Source of the DNA: a bacterium
GTDB lineage: Bacteria; Elusimicrobiota; Elusimicrobia; Elusimicrobiales; UBA9959
Direction: 5' to 3'
Length of the DNA: 5,005 nucleotides
Assembly (NCBI GenBank): GCA_021812825.1
Contig: JAKAMO010000163.1
Span: 1 to 5,005 of the forward strand
Positions 1 to 5,005 of this stretch are shown piece after piece (position 1 is the first letter of the stretch; each line of letters begins with the position of its first letter). The translations under genes and the position numbers were made by a program. The notes under the pieces are model-generated. The model did not search any database. It was given only the letters and a program-made list of their open reading frames with translations, and was not told where the DNA came from.

Positions 1-4
1 CACC

Positions 5-1036
5 ATGAAAGCCCTTGTCAAAGCCAAACCGGAGAAAGGCCTGTGGCTCGAGGAAGTGCCCAAGCCTGAGCCGGAGGACAACGAAGTCCTGATCAAGATA
101 AAGAAGACGGCCATCTGCGGCACCGACGTCCACATCTACCAGTGGGACGAGTGGGCGCAGAAGACCATCCCGGTGCCTATGCACGTCGGCCACGAGTTCG
201 TCGGCGAGATAGCCGCGCTGGGCAAGGCCGTGAAGGGCCACTTCGTGGGCGAGCGCGTCTCCGGCGAAGGCCACATCGTCTGCGGCCACTGCCGCAACTG
301 CAAGGCGGGCCACCGGCACCTCTGCATCAACACCAAGGGCGTCGGCGTCAACCGCCCCGGCTGCTTCGCCGAGTACCTGGCGATCCCCGCCGAGAACGTC
401 TTCCCGCTGCCGGAAGGCGTCTCGGACGACGAGGCCGCCATCCTCGACCCGCTGGGCAACGCGGTGCATACCGCGCTGTCCTTCGACCTGATAGGCGAGG
501 ACGTGCTGATCACCGGCGAGGGCCCCATCGGCATCATGGCGGGCGCCATAGCCAGCCACGTGGGCGCGCGCCACGTGGTGATCACCGACGTTAACGACTA
601 CCGCATGGCCCTGGCCGGGAGGCTGGGGATAAAGAACGTGGTGGATTCCCGCCGCGAGAAGCTGCCGGACGTGATGAAGGCGCTGAAGATGACGGAGGGC
701 TTCGACGTCGGCCTCGAGATGAGCGGCAACGCGCAGGCCTTCAACGACATGATAGCCAACGTTAAGATGGGCGCGAAGATCGCGCTGCTCGGCATCCTGC
801 CGCCCAACACCACGATACCGTGGGGCAACGTGATCTTCAAGGCGCTGACGATGAAGTGCATCTACGGCCGCGAGATCTTCGAGACCTGGTACAAGATGTG
901 CGCGATGCTGACCAGCGGTCTGGACATAAAGCCGATAATCACGCACCGTTTCCCGGCGAAGGATTTCCGGGAGGGCTTCGAGGTGATGTCCTCCGGCAAG
1001 TCCGGCAAGATCATCCTCGACTGGACGGGGGTCTAG
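5..1036 (+). CDS. tdh: L-threonine 3-dehydrogenase (zinc-dependent, NAD+)
   Basis: Cytoplasmic medium-chain zinc alcohol dehydrogenase family enzyme that oxidises L-threonine to 2-amino-3-ketobutyrate with NAD+. The product is normally cleaved by Kbl to glycine and acetyl-CoA. The 343 residues match the usual length of about 341, and residues align with E. coli Tdh numbering as I remember it. Catalytic zinc ligands are C38 (in [10 protein letters not shown]), H63 and E64 (GHEF). Structural zinc cysteines are C93, C96, C99 and C107. The threonine-specific GEGH with H90 is present, as are [10 protein letters not shown] (116-125) and [14 protein letters not shown] (148-161). A Rossmann glycine motif GEGPIG lies at 171-176, with D195 in ITDVNDYR where NAD-preferring enzymes carry an acidic residue. 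The protein ends in the typical GKIILDW. The ATG at 5 gives the canonical MKAL start; only four bases precede it, so its ribosome site and promoter are not visible. No kbl is seen in the window; it may lie upstream. No sign of damage. Confidence 0.96.
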   Translation: MKALVKAKPEKGLWLEEVPKPEPEDNEVLIKIKKTAICGTDVHIYQWDEWAQKTIPVPMHVGHEFVGEIAALGKAVKGHFVGERVSGEGHIVCGHCRNCKAGHRHLCINTKGVGVNRPGCFAEYLAIPAENVFPLPEGVSDDEAAILDPLGNAVHTALSFDLIGEDVLITGEGPIGIMAGAIASHVGARHVVITDVNDYRMALAGRLGIKNVVDSRREKLPDVMKALKMTEGFDVGLEMSGNAQAFNDMIANVKMGAKIALLGILPPNTTIPWGNVIFKALTMKCIYGREIFETWYKMCAMLTSGLDIKPIITHRFPAKDFREGFEVMSSGKSGKIILDWTGV

Positions 1037-1041
1037 TGGGC

Positions 1042-1172
1042 GGGACCGACCGGGGGATGGGCCCGGCCGGCACGCTGTCGGCCACACAGTGGCCGCGCTC
1101 CCGCCCGGGTTCGGCGCTGCGCAAGCCTCACCCTGCGCGAGGGCCCTCCGGTCCCATCCCCCGGTCAATCCC
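1042..1172. repeat. 131-bp interrupted inverted repeat, candidate multibranched structured RNA
   Basis: This element fills most of the gap between tdh and the next gene, starting five bases after the tdh stop. The core is a perfect 14-bp inverted repeat: GACCGGGGGATGGG at 1048-1061 and its exact reverse complement at 1153-1166. Outward, after a 2x2 mismatch (CC/AA), GGGA 1042-1045 pairs with TCCC 1169-1172. Inward, after one C/T mismatch, CCGG 1063-1066 pairs with CCGG 1148-1151. That gives 22 pairs in all. The enclosed 81 bases hold a 7-bp hairpin with a 3-base loop (1079-1095) and a second interrupted hairpin (1107-1133). There is no T-tract after the right arm, so it is not a standard intrinsic terminator. 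It could be a cis-regulatory leader, a 3' stabiliser of the tdh mRNA, or a REP/MITE-like palindromic element. No target-site duplication is seen at either possible boundary. The pairing is directly visible; the role is unknown. Confidence 0.7.
1079..1095 (+). other. internal GC-rich hairpin within the intergenic element
   Basis: CGGCCAC at 1079-1085 is followed by the loop ACA and by its perfect complement GTGGCCG at 1089-1095. This 7-bp stem forms one branch inside the longer helix that runs from 1042 to 1172. No T-run follows, so termination is not suggested. Confidence 0.6.
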
Positions 1173-1186
1173 TTACGGTTGGGATT
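1167..1186 (+). promoter_or_regulatory. small hairpin overlapping the ribosome-binding region of the 1191 gene
   Basis: AATCCC at 1167-1172 is the exact reverse complement of GGGATT at 1181-1186, separated by the 8-base loop TTACGGTT. The GGGA at 1181-1184 is the only Shine-Dalgarno-like purine run correctly placed (about six bases) before the ATG at 1191, so this stem would hide it. The same TCCC (1169-1172) can instead extend the long upstream helix by pairing with GGGA 1042-1045, and the two pairings exclude each other. The complementarity is visible; a switching role is inference only. Confidence 0.4.
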
Positions 1187-1190
1187 ATTT

Positions 1191-1688
1191 ATGAGATACG
1201 ACGAGAATTTTCAGAAGCTCTGCGAGGCCCTAGAGGGGCCGGGCGCGTTCCTGGTGGTGGAGAGCGGCGGCCGCGTCAACGCGATGACCATAGGCTGGGC
1301 CCAGGTCGGCGTCATCTGGGGCCAGCCCGTAATGACGGTGCTGGTCAGGCCGTCCCGATATACGCACCGCCTGCTGGAGAAGGCGAAACATTTCAGCGTC
1401 TGCGTGCCGCGCCGCGGTGAGCTGAAGAAGGAACTCGCGTTCTGCGGCTCCAAGTCCGGCCGCGACTACGACAAGCTGCGGGCCTGCGGCCTGAAAGTGG
1501 CCGAGGGCAGGGACGGGGTGAAATACCTGGAAGGCTGCGGGCTGGTCTACCTGTGCGAGGTCTGCGGCAGGACGGAGCTCAGGGACGGCGCCGTCGCCGA
1601 GCCGGCGCTCGGGAGGTACTACCCGGACCCCGCCGACCTGCACACGCTCTATTTCGGCAGGATAGTAAGCGCGGAGAGCTTCTCATGA
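1191..1688 (+). CDS. flavin reductase-like (FMN-binding split barrel) family protein
   Basis: Predicted soluble cytoplasmic protein of 165 residues in the flavin reductase-like domain family, whose members bind FMN and often reduce flavin with NAD(P)H or act as flavoredoxin-type carriers. Family features are VNAMTIGWAQVG (29-40), the strand IWGQPVMTVLVRPSRYTH (42-59), whose RPSRYTH is typical of the short clostridial/archaeal-type members, a core strand KHFSVCVP (66-73), and a C-terminal HTLYFGRIV (151-159). The start is set at the ATG of MRYDENFQKL. The frame is open for 34 codons further upstream, but that stretch reads Pro/Arg/Ala-rich sequence out of the inverted repeat and looks non-coding. 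The ribosome site is weak (GGGA at 1181-1184). Seven cysteines, including C122-x-x-C125, are many for this size. The stop overlaps the start of the next gene (ATGA), suggesting cotranslation. The substrate cannot be named from the sequence. Confidence 0.85.
   Translation: MRYDENFQKLCEALEGPGAFLVVESGGRVNAMTIGWAQVGVIWGQPVMTVLVRPSRYTHRLLEKAKHFSVCVPRRGELKKELAFCGSKSGRDYDKLRACGLKVAEGRDGVKYLEGCGLVYLCEVCGRTELRDGAVAEPALGRYYPDPADLHTLYFGRIVSAESFS
1673..1678 (+). promoter_or_regulatory. ribosome-binding site for the lipoprotein gene
   Basis: GGAGAG lies six bases before the ATG at 1685, inside the last codons of the flavin reductase-like gene. It supports this ATG over in-frame candidates further upstream, and it would work together with translational coupling through the ATGA overlap. 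Confidence 0.65.
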
Positions 1689-2911
1689 GGCGCCGGCTGG
1701 CCCTCGCCGCGCTGGCCGCGCTGCTGCTGTCCGGCTGCGGCCTGGTGAAGCAGAAGGCCGCCGGCTATTATCTTTCAAAGGCGCGCCGCACGGCGGAAGC
1801 TCGCGATCCCTCCCCGCGGGAGCTGCAGGCCGCTTTCTCTTATCTCGACAAGGCCCTGGGCTACGCTCCCGGCTCCGAGGCGGCGGTGGAGGTGCTGGAC
1901 CGGCTGGCGGAGGTCTCCGCCAACGCCGGTTTCCAGGGAGCGCAGGAGCTGCAGTCGGCCGCGCTGCGCAAGGCCCTGGCCGGCGCGCCGCTGAACTGGG
2001 CGGCCCGCGGGGCACTGACCGACTTCTACGGCGCCCGAGGGGACACCGGCGGCCTGGAGGCCATGGCCGCCCAGGCGCGGGAGCTCTCCGGCTCCCGGGA
2101 CCAGGCCACCAGGTACTGCGCCCTGCTGGCCGAGCTGGAGGCGACGGCCTCCGCGCTGCCGTGGATAGAATCCGAGGCCTACCTGAGCCTTAACAAGTCC
2201 CCGGAGACCCTTTTCGAGAAAGCCGCTTCCTATACCGCCGTAGCCGTCAAGGCCGCCGGGCTGAAGGCGGAGCTGGACAGGCTGAACGCCTCCGATCCGT
2301 CGCTCAAGAAGCACGCCCCCCGGGAGCTGGCCTCGGCCGCCGAGGTGGCCGCCGCGGACGCCCTTAAGGACCCGCGGGGCCGCGCCGCGATAGCCGCTTT
2401 CAGCGCCAGGACCGCTTCCGACGAGGCTTTCAGGAAGGCAGTGGAGATGACGGTGCGCGGCAACGCCTCGCTGGTGAAGAAGGATTATCCCCAGGCCCGG
2501 GCCTTCTACCGCGGCGCGCTGGCGCAGTTCCCGGGGCTGATAGACGCCAGGCGCCAGCTGGTCGAGACGGATTTCCAGGAAGGGGCCTCGCTGGCCGCCG
2601 CCGGAGAGGGCGGCAAGGAGGCTTCGCGCCTGCTCTACAAGGCCTACGGGGATTCCGCCGCCGTGATAGCGGACGCCGGCCGGACCGGGAACCTGATCCC
2701 CTTCGTCGGGACGTCGAGGTTCCTGGGCGAGGCTTACGCGCTGAAGGCCGCCTCGCTGGCGGCGCTGAGCGCCGTGGAAGGCCGGCGACTGCGCGGCCGG
2801 GCCCGCCTGGAGGCGGACTTCAAGGCGTCGCTCGACGAGGCGCTGAAGCTCAGCCCGGAGGGGGGCCTGGCGCGCGAGCTGCTGGAAAGATACACCAAGG
2901 ACGGCTTTTAG
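1685..2911 (+). CDS. TPR-like alpha-helical lipoprotein of unknown function
   Basis: Predicted secreted lipoprotein, 408 residues. The N-terminus is a clear lipoprotein signal: three arginines (2-4), a hydrophobic stretch at 5-15 and lipobox LLSGC with the lipidated cysteine at C18. The next residue is Gly rather than Asp, which by the proteobacterial rule favours the outer membrane. The mature part is rich in Ala, Leu, Glu and Arg and appears almost wholly helical. Two stretches resemble tetratricopeptide repeats: about 46-79 (FSYLDKALGYAPGSEAAVEVL) and more clearly about 259-293 (KKDYPQARAFYRGALAQFPG). A third helical pair near 345-390 (FLGEAYALKAASLAAL, then DEALKLSPEG) is weaker. No catalytic motif is seen. 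The start follows from the signal peptide, the GGAGAG site and the four-base overlap with the preceding gene; frame-open sequence upstream of it lies within the flavin reductase-like gene. A scaffolding or envelope-assembly role would suit TPR lipoproteins in general, but nothing here identifies the partner. Confidence 0.85.
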   Translation: MRRRLALAALAALLLSGCGLVKQKAAGYYLSKARRTAEARDPSPRELQAAFSYLDKALGYAPGSEAAVEVLDRLAEVSANAGFQGAQELQSAALRKALAGAPLNWAARGALTDFYGARGDTGGLEAMAAQARELSGSRDQATRYCALLAELEATASALPWIESEAYLSLNKSPETLFEKAASYTAVAVKAAGLKAELDRLNASDPSLKKHAPRELASAAEVAAADALKDPRGRAAIAAFSARTASDEAFRKAVEMTVRGNASLVKKDYPQARAFYRGALAQFPGLIDARRQLVETDFQEGASLAAAGEGGKEASRLLYKAYGDSAAVIADAGRTGNLIPFVGTSRFLGEAYALKAASLAALSAVEGRRLRGRARLEADFKASLDEALKLSPEGGLARELLERYTKDGF

Positions 2912-2930
2912 CCGGCAGCGCCATCAAGCG

Positions 2931-2960
2931 AAAGGGCCCGCTTACGCGGGCCCTTTTTTT
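2931..2960 (+). terminator. intrinsic (Rho-independent) terminator
   Basis: AAAGGGCCCGC at 2931-2941 pairs perfectly over 11 bp with GCGGGCCCTTT at 2946-2956 across the loop TTAC. The right arm runs into seven T residues (2954-2960). It sits 20 bases after the lipoprotein stop and ends the + strand transcript. Read on the - strand the same stem is followed by only three T residues, so it would be a weaker stop for the converging gene that ends at 2977. Confidence 0.93.
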
Positions 2961-2976
2961 CGCGCCGCTCCGCCCG

Positions 2977-5005
2977 CTAAAGCGAGATGGCGGCCCGGCC
3001 CTCCGAGCCGTCTATCCTGATGTCCAGCGGCGACTGGAACCTGAGGTGGCGGATATAGGAGAGCTCCTCCACCGGCTTCTCGGCCTGCAGGCGCTTCCAG
3101 TCTATGAAGGAGTCCGGGCCGGCCTCGTTCACGGTCAGGTAGCCGATGCCGAGCGAGGTCACGTTGTGGAAGAAGTGGGTGCCGTAGGAGGGGTCCACCG
3201 TGAAGTCCCCGTACGCGGCCTCTATGATTATCCTCGAGGACGAGATGTGGTTCCATTTGACCGGTATGCCCAGGCTGGGGTCGCTGGAACCCCACCGCCC
3301 GGGCCCGATCACGACGTACGACCGCTTCTCGTCCCTCAGCCTGGCGTTCAGCGCGCTTATCTCCTCGGCGATATCGAGGGTCTTCATCCGGTCGAACTTC
3401 TCCGGGATCACGTAGATCAGGTCCGTTATGCCCTTGATCGAGCCGTTGCCCAGCGCCTGCCTGGTCGCGCAGAGCAGGTTCTCCTGGCGGAGGTCCTTCA
3501 GCGAGACCTTCTTGACCGCGCTGCGGGCCACCATCGGGCGCATCTGCAGTATGTTGAAGGAGGCGTTGCCGGAGGCGGGGTCGTAGTCGCAGGCGAACTC
3601 CATCTCGATGTTGGCGCCCATCGCGTCCTTCCCCAGCTCGGCGAGGGTACGGAGTATCTCCGACAGCGGCAGCACCTCGTTCTTCAGGACCGGGGCGAAG
3701 GTTATCAGGCGGCGGCCGGGCGTGGAGACGTTGTCGTACACCCTGTCGTTCTCCGCGGAGTAGGTGGAGCCTACCAGCTCCAGCGTGCCGTCGGCCTCGG
3801 CCTCCTCTATCCCGGCCTCCTCCAGCGCCGGCTCCGAGTTATAGCCCAGCCTTCCCTCGCTCCTGTCCCGGCGCAGGGCCACGAACTTCTTCTGCGAGTT
3901 GATCAGGAAGTCGGTGATCGTGGAGAACTGGTGGAGGTTGTGCGGGTGGGCCGGCGAGAAGCGCAGCGCGTTGTGGCCTTCCACTATCGTCTTTCCCAGG
4001 CCGAGCGCAACGTGGACGATCGGGTCGGCCGCCTCGAGCGGGGGCACCGGGTAGAAGTTGTAGGACTGCATCACCCCCGAGAAGGCCGGGTAGAAGCGCC
4101 CGTCCCTGCCGTGGGAGCGGCCCACGACCCGCTGGATCGCGACCGCCATCTTCTCGTCGTCGATCAGCGACGGGTTCAGCCTGCGGTAGGCGCGCGCCTC
4201 CTGCGAGAAGACCGAGGCGTAGATCAGCTTGATGGCGTGGGAGAGGTCGCGCAGGCGCTGCGCCGGGTCCGGCGAGTTGTTCGGCAGCATGTACGTCTTG
4301 TAGACGCCCGCGAACGGCTGGGTCTTGGAGTCCTCGAGCAGCGAGGACGAGCGCACAGCCAGCGGCCCCTTCAGCCGCGTGACCAGCACCTCCAGGTCGC
4401 GCTTGACGTAGTCCGGCAGCCTGGCGTTCTCGAACAGGGCGGCGGTCTCCTCGCTGGCGTGTTTCTCGTTCACCAGCGAGTCCAGGCCGTTCTGCTCCAT
4501 GAAGAAATCGAACACGTCGGTGCCGATCACCACCGTGTTGGGGACGGTCACCGCGATCCCGGGCCAGCGGTTCTCGATGTCCGTCTTCGAGAGCAGGAAG
4601 TCCACGAAAGCCAGCCCGCGCGCCTTGCCGCCGATGGAGCCGCCGCCTATCTTGGAGAGCGGCGTGGAGTCGTCGAACAGCTTGTTGTCGAACTTCAGCA
4701 CCGTGCCCAGCTGCGTGTGGTAGATGAACTGGTGCATCGTCTCCACCAGGTACTTGCGCAGCTGCTCCGGGTTGCCGAACTCCGAGATCTTCTTGGGCCG
4801 CAGGTTGTAGGCTATCTCGAACTCGGTGCGCGCGAACAGCCACTTGGAGAAATGGTTGCGGCCGGCGTGGTACAGCACGGACTCCACCGGCACTATCTGC
4901 AGCAGCTTCAGCATCGTGCCCAGGTCCGAGGCCCTGGCCAGCTCGGCGCCGGAGGCGTCGGAGAAGATGAAGTCGCCGAAGCCGAAATAGCGGACGATGA
5001 AGGCG
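2977..5005 (-). CDS. PEP/pyruvate-binding domain protein (PPDK/PEP-synthase N-terminal-like), 5' end outside the window
   Basis: Partial gene: the frame stays open to the window edge, giving 675 visible residues. The methionine at 4912-4914 is internal, since the 30 codons before it (with RYFGFGDFIFSD) read as real protein. Numbering from that Met, the region 85-460 resembles the ATP-grasp-like nucleotide-binding domain of pyruvate phosphate dikinase and PEP synthase. It has a glycine loop GGGSIGGKARGLAF (90-103), PLAVRSSSLLEDS with R188 (184-196) followed by FAGVYKTY, ALGLGKTIVEG (303-313), and NIEMEF with E437 followed by ILQMRPM (455-461), the counterpart of the DIEW...QARP ending. The phosphohistidine swivelling domain and PEP-binding TIM barrel are absent. 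Instead a region of about 180 residues follows, with VIGPGRWGSSDPSLGIPVKW (535-554) and DPSYGTHFFHNVTSLGIGYLT (574-594). Similar long proteins are often annotated PEP synthase, and some, from memory, carry an N-terminal receiver domain; that part is not visible. Phosphotransfer activity is therefore uncertain. Confidence 0.88.
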   Translation of the reverse strand, partial: AFIVRYFGFGDFIFSDASGAELARASDLGTMLKLLQIVPVESVLYHAGRNHFSKWLFARTEFEIAYNLRPKKISEFGNPEQLRKYLVETMHQFIYHTQLGTVLKFDNKLFDDSTPLSKIGGGSIGGKARGLAFVDFLLSKTDIENRWPGIAVTVPNTVVIGTDVFDFFMEQNGLDSLVNEKHASEETAALFENARLPDYVKRDLEVLVTRLKGPLAVRSSSLLEDSKTQPFAGVYKTYMLPNNSPDPAQRLRDLSHAIKLIYASVFSQEARAYRRLNPSLIDDEKMAVAIQRVVGRSHGRDGRFYPAFSGVMQSYNFYPVPPLEAADPIVHVALGLGKTIVEGHNALRFSPAHPHNLHQFSTITDFLINSQKKFVALRRDRSEGRLGYNSEPALEEAGIEEAEADGTLELVGSTYSAENDRVYDNVSTPGRRLITFAPVLKNEVLPLSEILRTLAELGKDAMGANIEMEFACDYDPASGNASFNILQMRPMVARSAVKKVSLKDLRQENLLCATRQALGNGSIKGITDLIYVIPEKFDRMKTLDIAEEISALNARLRDEKRSYVVIGPGRWGSSDPSLGIPVKWNHISSSRIIIEAAYGDFTVDPSYGTHFFHNVTSLGIGYLTVNEAGPDSFIDWKRLQAEKPVEELSYIRHLRFQSPLDIRIDGSEGRAAISL

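Noticed and set aside
556..586. Cluster of perfect palindromes in tdh: CCACGTGG twice (556-563, 571-578) and GGTGATCACC (577-586).
   Set aside because: They fall in codons for the conserved Tdh segment [12 protein letters not shown], so protein sequence plus GC-rich codon choice explains them; no operator role is supported.
142..594. Long + strand open frame in another frame of tdh.
   Set aside because: It is Arg-rich nonsense overlapping a confidently identified tdh gene.
1042..1172. The intergenic inverted repeat as an intrinsic terminator for tdh.
   Set aside because: The right arm is followed by AATCCCTTACGG with no T-tract, and the loop region is far longer than in normal terminators.
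1089..1190. A 34-codon N-terminal extension of the flavin reductase-like gene, in frame from an ATG at 1089.
   Set aside because: The extension translates the inverted repeat into Pro/Ala/Arg-rich sequence with no domain resemblance, and the family fold starts shortly after the Met at 1191.
1042..1190. An FMN riboswitch ahead of the flavin reductase-like gene.
   Set aside because: The conserved RFN element sequence blocks are not present; only generic GC-rich pairing is seen.
1173..1190. A sigma-70-like promoter in the AT-richer bases just before the ATG at 1191.
   Set aside because: No recognisable -35/-10 pair at proper spacing; the AT-rich stretch is too short and too close to the start codon.
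3839..4843. A 334-codon - strand open frame and other long overlapping frames within the PEP/pyruvate-binding gene.
   Set aside because: The translations are Arg/Ala/Gly/Pro-rich without domains, as expected for alternative frames of GC-rich genes, and the true frame has clear family motifs.

Overview
The window is GC-rich bacterial DNA, densely coding, with three complete genes on the + strand and one incomplete gene converging on them from the - strand. The lipoprotein signal with a Cys-Gly mature N-terminus suggests a didermic (outer-membrane) bacterium. Despite the high GC, the genes use ATA for isoleucine and AGG for arginine quite freely. Together with the PEP/pyruvate-binding protein, this makes me think of an uncultured lineage such as Elusimicrobiota. 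That placement is a guess from impression, not a demonstrated one.

Layout. Positions 5-1036 (+) encode a full-length L-threonine 3-dehydrogenase (Tdh) with all zinc ligands in place. The 154-bp gap at 1037-1190 is almost filled by a striking inverted repeat (1042-1172) that could fold into a long closing helix around two smaller hairpins. Its 3' edge can instead pair with the weak ribosome-binding region of the next gene. Positions 1191-1688 (+) encode a small flavin reductase-like FMN-binding protein. It overlaps by four bases (ATGA) with 1685-2911 (+), a 408-residue alpha-helical, TPR-like lipoprotein of unknown function. A strong intrinsic terminator at 2931-2960 closes this block.

On the - strand, 2977-5005 encodes the C-terminal 675 residues of a PEP/pyruvate-binding (PPDK/PEP synthase N-terminal-like) protein. 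Its reading frame is still open at the window edge. The visible part has the ATP-grasp-type motifs but none of the phosphohistidine or PEP-binding catalytic domains of true PEP synthase. It ends in a distinct C-terminal region.

How the genes relate. Tdh starts threonine catabolism toward glycine and acetyl-CoA; its usual partner Kbl is not visible. The flavin reductase-like gene and the lipoprotein look translationally coupled, but no shared pathway is evident. The most interesting unexplained element is the structured spacer at 1042-1186, which could be a cis-regulatory RNA or a dispersed palindromic element.
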